From positions 620,001 to 684,000 of the forward strand of contig CAVPBZ010000018.1 in NCBI GenBank assembly GCA_963702235.1: DNA of 64,000 bases, given 5' to 3'. The translations under genes and the position numbers were made by a program. The stretch's first letter is position 1, and every line of letters begins with the position of its first letter. Origin of the DNA: PALSA-505 sp963702235. GTDB taxonomy: Bacteria > Actinomycetota > Actinomycetes > Streptosporangiales > Streptosporangiaceae. The notes beneath the pieces were generated by a model. The model was not told where the DNA came from. It made no database searches and saw nothing but the letters and a program-made list of their open reading frames with translations. Below are positions 32,304-40,287 of this stretch, one piece after another.

Positions 32304-35300
32304 TCAGCCGGCCACGGTCACCGGCACCGCCTGGCTGTACCGCACCCGGCCGAAGTACATCACCTTGACCACCGCCCACCAGTGCGCGCCGGGCCGCGCG
32401 CCGGCCGGCATCGTCACGCGGTAGCGGAGCGTCGCGGCGCCCCCGGGCTCGGCCGCGAAGCCGGCCGTCCACGGCTCCAGCATGAGCCAGCTGCCGAACG
32501 GGGAGACCAGCTGGGCCTCGCCGCGCAGCTGTGAGGCCAGCCGGTTGCGGATCCGCACGGCGAGCTCGCCGCGCTGGCCCGCGGCCAGATCGACCGACGG
32601 GGTGAGCACTTCCAGCCCGATCTCGGCCTGCACGGCCTGCTGGTCGGATTCGACCAGCGGCAGCAGCTCGGCCAGCGGCAGGCTGAGATCGGGACCGGCG
32701 GGCTCGCCCACGGTCAGCATCGCCGCGTCCTCGAGCAGCTGGCCGAGCCCGTCCCGGAGCCGGGCCGCGACGAAGTAGCGCCCGGCGGCGGCACCGGGCG
32801 CGGCGCGGACGGTGACATCCCAGGCCGCGTGGCCGCCGGCCGGCAGGTCGAAGCGCAGCGGCTGGCCGTCTCCCGCGCCCAGGCCGGTGCCGGCGGACAG
32901 GCCGGGCGGCACGTCGAGCTCCAGCTCGCCGGCCGCGGGCTCGGGGCCGCAGGCGGCCGTTACCCGCAGCGTGGCGGCACCGCTGGCCGGCAGCGCCGCG
33001 CGGCCGGGCCGGATATGCACGGCGACGGGCAGGTTCCCGGCCGGCGCGGGGCCCTTGCCGTGCAGCCAGTACCGGGTGTAGACCGGCTGCGCGGGCTCGG
33101 CGCCAGGGTCCAGATGCCCGGCGGGCCCGGTGCCCGCTGCCTGAGCCCCGCCAGGCCCGGTGCCCGCTGCCGGGCCGCCGCCGGGCCCGGTGCTCGCGCG
33201 CTGGCCAGCGGCGGCCGGGGCCGGGTCACCGGGCGGCCCGCCGCGCGGCGGGCCGAAGATCAGCGACACCATGCTCGCGGCCGGCAGGTCCACCGTCGCG
33301 GCCCCCCCGGCGGCGGGCAGCACCGGCCCGTCGGCCTGCTCGAGCAGGTCCGTGCGGCGGCCCTGCGCGGCCGCCAGCCGGACCCTGGCCGTGGCCGGCC
33401 TGCCAGCGGTCTCGAGCAGCCTGACCAGCACCCCGCCGGCCGGATCCGGCGCGGCGGTCCGGCACGACGCGAGCGGGTTGCCGCGCGGCTTCAGCGCGGT
33501 CAGCACCACCTCGGCCGGCTCGACCGAGCACAGGCTCGCCTGCGGGGGCAGCGGGCCGTCGTGCCGGCCCGTCACGCAGGCCACCAGGTCGCGGTTGTAG
33601 TCTTCGGCCGCCGCGGTGAAGCCAGCCGCGCGCCAGTCGCCGGGCCCGGCGGCGAGCGCGTACTCGAACGTGTGGCTCCAGTGCTGCCAGCCGAAGCTGC
33701 TGCCGTCGGGCGCGGTGCGCTTCTCGCCGTCGATCCACACCCCGCTCGGCCAGGCGCTGCACGAGCGCATCAGCGAGATGTTCAGCGTGCCATCCGGGGT
33801 CACCACGCAGCCGGGGGTGCCCCGGTTGAGCAGCGCGACCGAGCGGTCGGCCAGCGGCACGGCCGCGGGCCCGTCCGCCGCGATCACCGAGTCGGCGAGG
33901 TCCTCGATCACCGCGCCGATCGCGGCGGCCAGGCCGCCGGGCCCGTTCCCGGCCACGATCAGCACGGGCAGGTCCAAGGTCCCGCGCACGTCCGCGCCGG
34001 GCGCGAACGCCTCGTCCCGCGGCCGGGTGGCCGGCACCCAGATCCGGGCCGAGCCGGTCAGCTGCAGCCGCTCCTCGAACTGCTTCGCGCGGGCCGGGTC
34101 GGCCGCGGCCAGCACCTCGGCGGTGAACGGGTTCTCGTCGGCGCGGCCGAGCGTGATGCGGAAGTCGGGCAGGTTGGAATCCAGGTCGATCGCGCCGTAG
34201 CGGGGACCGTCGGCCCGCGAGCAGGTGGCGGTGACCCCCTGGCCGGCCAGCGCGGCGATCAGCTCCCTGATCGCCGCGCGGCACGCCGCCGGGCCGGCCT
34301 GGTCCGTGGCCTGCTGCGGGTCCGGCTGGCCCTGCGCGCCGGCCGTCGCCGGTGCACCGTTCGGGAAGACCGGGGGTATCACCTCGGCCACGCCGATCGC
34401 CTGCATGACCTGCCGGCCATCCTCGGCGCGGACCTCGACCCGGGCGGTCGAGCCGACGCCGAACCATTCGTGCGCGGGGTTGTCCAGGGTGAACCAGTGC
34501 CGGGCGACGTCGGTGTCGGTCGCGCCGGGCGGGCGGCCGATGACGGCGGCCGCCGTCTGGTAGACGGGCAGCCCGCCCGGGACGTCGGCCGGGAACCGGA
34601 CGCGCAGCAGCCGGTCCTGGCCGATCGAGCCGTCGACGTGCGTCCGGAACTCGATCCGGTCGGCGCCGTCCCACAGCAGCGTCTCCTGGGTGATCCGCAG
34701 GTCACCGTCGGTCAGTTCGACGATCAGGCGGCTGCCGATGGCGCAGCGTTCGGCCCGGACCGTGGCCCGGGTGGCGGACGTGCCGTGACCCGCACCCTGG
34801 GTGGACAGCAGCCACGGTCCCTCCCCCCAGCGCGGGTGCGAGGCGTATTCGTCCTGCAGCAGCAGCTCGTTGCCGACGGCGCCGTCGGGCAGCAGGTCCG
34901 CGTCCAGGCGCTTGTCCCGGATGGTGCTGAGCGTGCCGCCGCGCCCGGGGTCGGCGGCGACCAGGAACCTCTCGTTCTCGATCACCGTGCCCTCGGCCGG
35001 CCGCCAGCCCTGACTGTCCTGGCCGTCCCGGCCGTGCTGGCCGTCCTGGCCGGGCTGGCCGGGCACGATGCGGTAGCTGCGGTAGCCGAGCGCGGGCACG
35101 TCGGCGGCGAGGAAGGTCAGCGTGACCGCGGTGCTGCCGCTGTCGTCCCGGCTGACGGGGCCGGCCAGGCAGGGGACGGGCTGCCCGGACTCGTCCGCCA
35201 GGGACGGGACCGCCTGCCCGGCCGCGGTGAGCGTGACGCTGGCCAGCGCGGTCCGGGGCCGGGCCAGCGTGTTGAACACGACCACCGCTCCGGCCTCGTG

Positions 35301-36920
35301 CCCGGCCGCGGCGGGGGGCGGCCCGGTGTCGATCAGGCCTGCCAGGTAGCCGGCCGCGGCCTGGCGGGCATCGTGGCCGCGCTGCCACGCCTCCCGCCAG
35401 CCGCCGAGCAGGTCCAGGTACACCTGGTCGGACTCGGTGCCGGTGATCGCGTCGTGGTGCGCGCCGAAGACCAGCTGGCGCCAGGCCTTGTCCAGCGACT
35501 CGGCGGGGTAGCGGAAGCCGGGAGCGCCCGCGCCGGGAGCGGCCGGGTCAGGCGCGGCGGGGCCGGGCGCGGCCGGGGCGAGCCAGGCCAGCGTGGCCAG
35601 CCGCTCGGCGTCGGTGACGGCGATCTCGCCGGCCCGCTGCGCCTGCTTGGTGTCGATGTAGGACACGTCCTTGCCCGGGTAGACCGGGTTCATGTCCCTG
35701 GTCTGCGGCGTGATCCACACGTCGGACGCGGCCGCGTCCGCGCGGACCGCGTCGAAGAACTCGCGGGGCAGCGCGGTGACGAACCGCGGCCAGGCATAAC
35801 GCTCGTTCCAGTCGCGGTGGATGCCGGTCGCCCAGCGGCTGGGAATGACGTGATCCGCGCCCACCGGGAGCATGACGTTGCGGGTCGCGGCGACGGGCGC
35901 GAGCAGCCGGAACTGCTCATACGCGGCCTGCTCGGCGGACGGCAGGTCGGGCGCCTGCTGGGTGACCCAGCCCGCGCCGTAGTGGCTGGCCATGTAGCTG
36001 GTGAGCAGGCTGTTGCCGTCGGGCGAGATCCACTCGAACTCGCTGCGGAACTGCATCCGCTCGTTGCTGCCCACCGTGCCCTTCGGTCCCCACTGGTGAA
36101 ACGGGCCACGCGCCCAGGCCGAGGAGGTGAGCCCGGCGGCGGCCATCAGCCCGGGGTAGCCGGGGTCGTGCCCGAACGCGTCCAGCATCCACGCCGACCG
36201 CGGGTCCGCGCCGAGCACGTCCCGCTGGTAGCCGAGGCCGTAGACCGCGTTCCTGATCGTGGACTCGGCGCAGGTCAGGTTCGTGTTCGGCTCGTTGTAG
36301 CTGCCGCCGACGATCTCGATCCGGCCCTCGCCGATGAACCGGCGCAGATCTTCGCGGTCCTCCGGGTGCGCGTCGAAGTGCGGCTTCAGGTAGTCGATCT
36401 CGGCCAGCACGAACTTGTAGTCCGGATCCCGGCGGGCAGCGTCCAGGTGCAGGCTGACCAGATCGAACGCGGTCCGCACGTCGGGCAGATTGCCGTTGTC
36501 GTCGGGCAGCAGCAGCCGGGACTCGGTGAACTGGCCCTGGGTGTTCCACCACACCGGGTCGTAGTGGAAGTGCGACACCATCCACATCGTCCAGCCCGGC
36601 TCGGCCGCGGTGATCTCGGCGCGCGCCTCGGCCCGGTCGCCGCCGGCCTCGGCGATCACCGTGACCTGCCGGACGCTGCCGGGATGGTACGGGGCCGCGA
36701 CCTCGACGCCGACCTCGACGGTCTGCTCGACACCAGGCTCCGGGCCGCTGACCAGGGCGGGGAACGGCGTGCTGACGCCAGGCCCGGAGATCCTGACGGT
36801 CCCGCCAGCCCCGGGCCCGGCACCAGGCCCGGCACCGGCGACGGTGACCCGGACGACCTGAAGCGGGCGCGCGACGGTCCCGGTGAACAGTTCGGTTGAC
36901 GCTACGTTGCTGATCCGCAC
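32304..36920 (-). CDS. large multi-domain GH38 alpha-mannosidase
   Basis: About 1538 residues. A beta-type N-terminal domain (residues 1-108) precedes the GH38 catalytic domain. Zinc and active-site motifs are HFHYDPVWWN (117-126), WMLDAFGHDP near residue 243 (catalytic Asp) and GAHHDAITGT near 488. GH38 middle and beta-sandwich domains follow, then a Gly/Pro/Ala linker near 1225-1270 and a C-terminal pair of beta-sandwich (NEW3/NPCBM-associated-like) domains. It would hydrolyse terminal alpha-mannose from glycans. No signal peptide is evident, so it may be cytoplasmic. It starts with GTG; 36926 is an alternative. A LacI-type operator lies upstream. Confidence 0.88.
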   Translation of the reverse strand: MRISNVASTELFTGTVARPLQVVRVTVAGAGPGAGPGAGGTVRISGPGVSTPFPALVSGPEPGVEQTVEVGVEVAAPYHPGSVRQVTVIAEAGGDRAEARAEITAAEPGWTMWMVSHFHYDPVWWNTQGQFTESRLLLPDDNGNLPDVRTAFDLVSLHLDAARRDPDYKFVLAEIDYLKPHFDAHPEDREDLRRFIGEGRIEIVGGSYNEPNTNLTCAESTIRNAVYGLGYQRDVLGADPRSAWMLDAFGHDPGYPGLMAAAGLTSSAWARGPFHQWGPKGTVGSNERMQFRSEFEWISPDGNSLLTSYMASHYGAGWVTQQAPDLPSAEQAAYEQFRLLAPVAATRNVMLPVGADHVIPSRWATGIHRDWNERYAWPRFVTALPREFFDAVRADAAASDVWITPQTRDMNPVYPGKDVSYIDTKQAQRAGEIAVTDAERLATLAWLAPAAPGPAAPDPAAPGAGAPGFRYPAESLDKAWRQLVFGAHHDAITGTESDQVYLDLLGGWREAWQRGHDARQAAAGYLAGLIDTGPPPAAAGHEAGAVVVFNTLARPRTALASVTLTAAGQAVPSLADESGQPVPCLAGPVSRDDSGSTAVTLTFLAADVPALGYRSYRIVPGQPGQDGQHGRDGQDSQGWRPAEGTVIENERFLVAADPGRGGTLSTIRDKRLDADLLPDGAVGNELLLQDEYASHPRWGEGPWLLSTQGAGHGTSATRATVRAERCAIGSRLIVELTDGDLRITQETLLWDGADRIEFRTHVDGSIGQDRLLRVRFPADVPGGLPVYQTAAAVIGRPPGATDTDVARHWFTLDNPAHEWFGVGSTARVEVRAEDGRQVMQAIGVAEVIPPVFPNGAPATAGAQGQPDPQQATDQAGPAACRAAIRELIAALAGQGVTATCSRADGPRYGAIDLDSNLPDFRITLGRADENPFTAEVLAAADPARAKQFEERLQLTGSARIWVPATRPRDEAFAPGADVRGTLDLPVLIVAGNGPGGLAAAIGAVIEDLADSVIAADGPAAVPLADRSVALLNRGTPGCVVTPDGTLNISLMRSCSAWPSGVWIDGEKRTAPDGSSFGWQHWSHTFEYALAAGPGDWRAAGFTAAAEDYNRDLVACVTGRHDGPLPPQASLCSVEPAEVVLTALKPRGNPLASCRTAAPDPAGGVLVRLLETAGRPATARVRLAAAQGRRTDLLEQADGPVLPAAGGAATVDLPAASMVSLIFGPPRGGPPGDPAPAAAGQRASTGPGGGPAAGTGPGGAQAAGTGPAGHLDPGAEPAQPVYTRYWLHGKGPAPAGNLPVAVHIRPGRAALPASGAATLRVTAACGPEPAAGELELDVPPGLSAGTGLGAGDGQPLRFDLPAGGHAAWDVTVRAAPGAAAGRYFVAARLRDGLGQLLEDAAMLTVGEPAGPDLSLPLAELLPLVESDQQAVQAEIGLEVLTPSVDLAAGQRGELAVRIRNRLASQLRGEAQLVSPFGSWLMLEPWTAGFAAEPGGAATLRYRVTMPAGARPGAHWWAVVKVMYFGRVRYSQAVPVTVAG

Positions 36921-36984
36921 CCCCACATCGTGGCATGCGGCGGGCTTCTCCGGCGATTGACGGTGGCAGCCGCGGCGCTTAGGA

Positions 36985-37000
36985 TGCACAATCGATTGCA
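36985..37000. promoter_or_regulatory. LacI-type operator between mannosidase and dehydrogenase genes
   Basis: TGCACAATCGATTGCA contains the perfect 10-bp palindrome CAATCGATTG (36989-36998) with a central CG, flanked by TGCA on both sides. This is the typical form of LacI/GalR-family operators. It sits between the divergent alpha-mannosidase and hydroxyacid dehydrogenase genes. No LacI gene lies in the window. Confidence 0.55.
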
Positions 37001-37057
37001 CCAGGGGATACCTGCGCCAGATACGGCTGGCAGCACCGCGGCAGGAGAGAATGACGC

Positions 37058-39379
37058 ATGGCCCAGTCAGCACCCTCCGATCGCTCCGTCGGCTGGATAG
37101 GCACCGGCCGGATGGGGGCGCCGCTCGCCGAGCGGCTTGCCCGGGCCGGGCTGGACGTGACCGCGTGGAACCGCACCCGGGCCAAGGCGGAGGCGCTCGC
37201 TCCCGCCGGGGTGAAGGTGGCGGCGGAGCCGTGCGACCTGGCCGGCCTCGACGTGGTCTTCACGATGGTGGCCGGCTCGCAGGACCTGATCTCGGTGACC
37301 GAGCGGCTGTTCGCCGACCCGTCCCGCGCGCCCCGCTACCTGGTGGACTGCTCGACGGTCTCCGCCGAGGCGTCGGCGCAGGTCCGCGGGCTCGCCGCCA
37401 GCCGGGGCACGGCGTTCCTGGCGGCGCCGGTCAGCGGGAACGGGCGCGTCGTCCGGGCCGGCCTGCTCACCGTGGTGGCGTCCGGTCCCCGGGAGGTGTT
37501 CGACGAGCTGGCGCCGCTGCTCGCGCTGCTCGGCAGGCACGTGAGCTACGTGGGCGAGGGCGAGCTGTCCCGGCTGGCCAAGATCTGCCACAACCTGCTG
37601 CTGGGGGTGGTGGCGCAGAGCCTGGCCGAGATCACCGTGCTGGCCGAGAAGGCCGGGGTGCCCCGCGCCGCGTTCCTCGACTTCATCAACCACAGCGTGC
37701 TCGGCTCGATGTTCACCCGCTACAAGAGCCCGGCCTACGTCCGGCTGGACTTCACCCCGACGTTCACGCCGGTGCTGCTGCGCAAGGACTTCGACCTCGG
37801 CATGGCGGCGGCGAACCAGCTCGGCGTGCCCATGCCGGTAGTGGCGTCCGCCCGGGAGCCGGTGCAGGCGGCGATCGCCCAGGGCCGGGCCGAGGACGAT
37901 TTCGCCGTGCTGCTCGAGCTGCAGGCCGCCCTCTCGGGCTACCGGATCAGCCCCGAGGACGTGCCGGTCGACGACGGGCTCGGCGAGCCGGCCGCGCAGC
38001 CGGACGGACCGGCCGGCACACGGCCGCGGCCCGATCGGCGAGCAGAACAAAGACGTCCCTTGACAGCCACAGCCGTACGGAGAAAAGTACGGTGCAAACG
38101 GTTGCAGTCCTCCGGAGGAGGAGCCAGGATGAGACCTCACGGCACCCGGTTCTGTGCAGTAGCGACCGCGACCGCCCTGGCGGCGGTCACTGTGGCCGCG
38201 TGCGGCGGCAGCAGCAATAACAGCGCGTCCGGCGGGCACGGAACCATCGTCATCGGCGCGTCGCTGTCGCTGACCGGAGACTTCTCCGCCGACGGCCAGG
38301 CGTTCGAGCGCGGCTACCAGCTGTGGGCGAGCTACGTCAACAGCCACGGCGGGCTGCTGGGCGGCCGCCACGTCAAGCTGGACATACTCAACGATGCCAG
38401 CGACCCGACCACGGCCACCACCAACTACACCAAGCTGATCAGCTCGAACCACGACAACCTGGTGTTCGGGCCGTTCTCGACGCTGCTCAGCGTGCCGTCG
38501 GCCAAGGTGGCCGCCCGCTACCGGTACGCCTTCATCGAAGGCGCCGGCGGCGGCCCCGCCGTCTTCCAGCTGAACCTGCCGAACGTGTTCGACCCCAGCC
38601 CGCCGATCGACCAGCAGCTCGTGCTGTTCGCCAAGTGGGTGGCCTCGCTGCCGCCCAGCCAGCGGCCGAAAACCGCCGCCTACCCGATGGTGAACGACCC
38701 GTTCGCCGACCCGATGGTGATGACCGCGCAGAAGATCCTGGTGGCCGCCGGGGTCAAGACCGTGTACTCGCAGGTCTACCCGGCGGAGAACCCCGATTAC
38801 CACGCCGGCGCGGACGCAGTGGCGGCGAGCGGCGCGCAGATGGTCGTGCTCGGCTCGGTGGACGTGCCGACCGTGTCGGCGTTCATGACCGCATTCGAGC
38901 AGCAGCACTACAATCCCATGATCATGGCGGCATCTGCGGGTCCGGACCAGGGGGCCGCGTTCCTGAACGCGGTCGGTGCCGGCAATGCCAGCGGGATCTT
39001 CGTGCCGAACGGCTGGTACGGCGGCTTCCAGAACCCGCTGAGCCAGGCGATGGTCAAGGCCTACATCGCCAAGTACCACGGCAACGCGTCGTCCATCAAC
39101 GCGGACGTGGCCGAGGCATTCTCGGTCGGGGAGGTCGCCGCGGACGCGATCACCGCGACCAAGGGCACCGACAACTCGAAGATCATCAGTTACCTGCACA
39201 GCGGCGTCACGCTGCAGACCGTGCAGGGCCCGGCGCAGTTCAACAGCACCGGCGAGAACACCAAGGCGACGATGTTCATCTTCCAGTGGCAGCCGGTCGG
39301 CAAGTTCGTCCAGGTGCTGCCAGCCGCCGCGGCCGGGTCGCAGCCGGTACTCAACCCGAAGCCGCACTGGGGCGGCTGA
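37058..39379 (+). CDS. hydroxyacid dehydrogenase frame running in-frame into an ABC binding lipoprotein
   Basis: A single 773-codon frame. Residues 1-310 form a beta-hydroxyacid dehydrogenase (3-hydroxyisobutyrate/tartronate-semialdehyde type): VGWIGTGRMGAPLAERLARAG for NAD(P), YLVDCSTVSAEASAQVRG, FLAAPVSGNGRVVRAG, and the catalytic-Lys helix LSRLAKICHNLLLG. Residues 311-357 look like noncoding DNA that happens to be open. From codon 358 the frame is a complete lipoprotein (listed separately). Family members end near 300 residues, so the dehydrogenase stop appears to be missing; a one-base shift would reach TGA at 38061. A real fusion is unlikely because an internal lipoprotein signal would not work. 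AGGAGAG precedes the ATG. Confidence 0.65.
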   Translation: MAQSAPSDRSVGWIGTGRMGAPLAERLARAGLDVTAWNRTRAKAEALAPAGVKVAAEPCDLAGLDVVFTMVAGSQDLISVTERLFADPSRAPRYLVDCSTVSAEASAQVRGLAASRGTAFLAAPVSGNGRVVRAGLLTVVASGPREVFDELAPLLALLGRHVSYVGEGELSRLAKICHNLLLGVVAQSLAEITVLAEKAGVPRAAFLDFINHSVLGSMFTRYKSPAYVRLDFTPTFTPVLLRKDFDLGMAAANQLGVPMPVVASAREPVQAAIAQGRAEDDFAVLLELQAALSGYRISPEDVPVDDGLGEPAAQPDGPAGTRPRPDRRAEQRRPLTATAVRRKVRCKRLQSSGGGARMRPHGTRFCAVATATALAAVTVAACGGSSNNSASGGHGTIVIGASLSLTGDFSADGQAFERGYQLWASYVNSHGGLLGGRHVKLDILNDASDPTTATTNYTKLISSNHDNLVFGPFSTLLSVPSAKVAARYRYAFIEGAGGGPAVFQLNLPNVFDPSPPIDQQLVLFAKWVASLPPSQRPKTAAYPMVNDPFADPMVMTAQKILVAAGVKTVYSQVYPAENPDYHAGADAVAASGAQMVVLGSVDVPTVSAFMTAFEQQHYNPMIMAASAGPDQGAAFLNAVGAGNASGIFVPNGWYGGFQNPLSQAMVKAYIAKYHGNASSINADVAEAFSVGEVAADAITATKGTDNSKIISYLHSGVTLQTVQGPAQFNSTGENTKATMFIFQWQPVGKFVQVLPAAAAGSQPVLNPKPHWGG
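38060..38106 (+). promoter_or_regulatory. promoter and LacI-type operator before the binding lipoprotein
   Basis: TTGACA at 38060-38065 followed, after 17 bases, by a weak AAAAGT (38083-38088). Then comes TGCAA-ACGG-TTGCA (38093-38106), a dyad of the LacI operator type, close in form to the one at 36985-37000. It lies inside the open frame between the dehydrogenase and lipoprotein modules. This supports the view that the lipoprotein gene has its own start and transcript. Confidence 0.5.
38129..39379 (+). CDS. ABC importer substrate-binding lipoprotein, branched-chain amino-acid type
   Basis: 416 residues. Lipoprotein signal peptide at 1-28 with lipobox V-A-A-C-G-G. The mature part is a Leu/Ile/Val-binding-like (periplasmic binding protein type I) fold: IVIGASLSLTGDFSADGQAF, ASYVNSHGGLLGGRHVKLDI, and VFGPFSTLLSVPSAKVAARY. 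A very strong ribosome site (GGAGGAGG) is 9 bases before the ATG at 38129, so this is the real start although the frame is open upstream. It would deliver an amino acid, amide or related compound to the LivHMGF-type transporter encoded next. The ligand is unknown; the link with mannosidase and dehydrogenase suggests it need not be an amino acid. Confidence 0.88.
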   Translation: MRPHGTRFCAVATATALAAVTVAACGGSSNNSASGGHGTIVIGASLSLTGDFSADGQAFERGYQLWASYVNSHGGLLGGRHVKLDILNDASDPTTATTNYTKLISSNHDNLVFGPFSTLLSVPSAKVAARYRYAFIEGAGGGPAVFQLNLPNVFDPSPPIDQQLVLFAKWVASLPPSQRPKTAAYPMVNDPFADPMVMTAQKILVAAGVKTVYSQVYPAENPDYHAGADAVAASGAQMVVLGSVDVPTVSAFMTAFEQQHYNPMIMAASAGPDQGAAFLNAVGAGNASGIFVPNGWYGGFQNPLSQAMVKAYIAKYHGNASSINADVAEAFSVGEVAADAITATKGTDNSKIISYLHSGVTLQTVQGPAQFNSTGENTKATMFIFQWQPVGKFVQVLPAAAAGSQPVLNPKPHWGG

Positions 39380-39405
39380 GCCCGGGCCAGCCGCGGAGCG
39401 CGCAG

Positions 39406-40287
39406 ATGGGACGCCAACTCTACGAAGCCATCGTCAACGGGATACTGGGCGGCGGCGTCTACGCGCTGATGGCGGTCGGGCTGACGCTGATCTTCGGTGT
39501 GCTCGACATCATCAACATCGCCCAGGGCATCATGGTCGTGCTCGGCGCCTACCTCAGCTACGTGCTGTCGGTGCACCTGCACATTGACCTGTTCGTCGGG
39601 CTGCTGGTGACCGTCCCGGCGATGTTCGTGCTCGGCGTGGCCATCCAGCTGGCGTTCATCCGGCCGCTGCGCGGCTCGGAGCGGACCTCCATGTCGCTGC
39701 TGGCCAGCTACGCGGTCGCGATCATCCTGGAGGGCGTGCTGTACACGATCTTCGGGGCGAACTACGTGCAGCTGCGAGCCTGGTACGTCACCTCCGCAGT
39801 GAAGATCTTCGGGTTCTACCTGCCCGACATCTACCTGCTCGGGTTCGGCCTGGCCGTGCTGCTGGTGGCCGCGATCTACGTGATCCTGTACCGGACCACG
39901 TTCGGCCGCAGCGTCCGGGCCACGATGCAGGACCAGACCGCCGCCCGGCTGGTCGGCATCGACGTGAACCGGGTGGCCGCGCTGACGTTCGGCATCGGGG
40001 TGGCCGCCACCGCCGCCGGCGGGATGGTGTTCGGCGCGGTCAACTCGTTCAACCCGAACACCGGCTACGACCTGATCTCCCGGCTGCTCGCGATCATCAT
40101 TCTCGGCGGCCTCGGCAGCATCGCCGGCGCGCTGGCGGCGGCCGTCTTCATGATCACCCTGGAGGCGGTCGTGGACGTGCTCTGGTCGCCGAGCTGGGCG
40201 ATCGTGGTCTTCTACGCGGCGCTGGTGCTCGTGCTGACCGTCCGCCCGACCGGCATCTTCGGCAAGAAGGAGGCCCGGGCGCAGTGA
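39406..40287 (+). CDS. livH: ABC importer permease, LivH type
   Basis: 293 residues, about eight hydrophobic helices. LivH family blocks: YALMAVGLTLIFGVLDIINIAQGIMVVLGAYL at the N-terminus (residues 19-50), FIRPLRGSERTSMSLLASYAVAIIL, TTFGRSVRATMQDQTAARLVGI (coupling helix region contacting the ATPase) and IILGGLGSIAGALAAA. It forms the membrane channel with LivM. The ATG at 39406 is chosen, 26 bases after the lipoprotein gene; the open frame above it is noncoding. It overlaps livM by four bases. Confidence 0.92.
   Translation: MGRQLYEAIVNGILGGGVYALMAVGLTLIFGVLDIINIAQGIMVVLGAYLSYVLSVHLHIDLFVGLLVTVPAMFVLGVAIQLAFIRPLRGSERTSMSLLASYAVAIILEGVLYTIFGANYVQLRAWYVTSAVKIFGFYLPDIYLLGFGLAVLLVAAIYVILYRTTFGRSVRATMQDQTAARLVGIDVNRVAALTFGIGVAATAAGGMVFGAVNSFNPNTGYDLISRLLAIIILGGLGSIAGALAAAVFMITLEAVVDVLWSPSWAIVVFYAALVLVLTVRPTGIFGKKEARAQ

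Noticed and set aside
32829..36899. 1356-codon open frame antisense to the alpha-mannosidase
   Set aside because: It mirrors the codon pattern of the real gene in a very GC-rich genome, has no domain, and its translation is rich in Arg/Gly/Pro/Val. Shadow frame.
37067..39367. 766-codon frame antisense to the dehydrogenase/lipoprotein
   Set aside because: Histidine- and arginine-rich translation typical of a shadow of a high-GC gene.
37058..39379. True fusion enzyme linking dehydrogenase and binding protein
   Set aside because: An internal lipoprotein signal with its own strong ribosome site and promoter-like sequence argues for two genes with a lost stop rather than a functional fusion.
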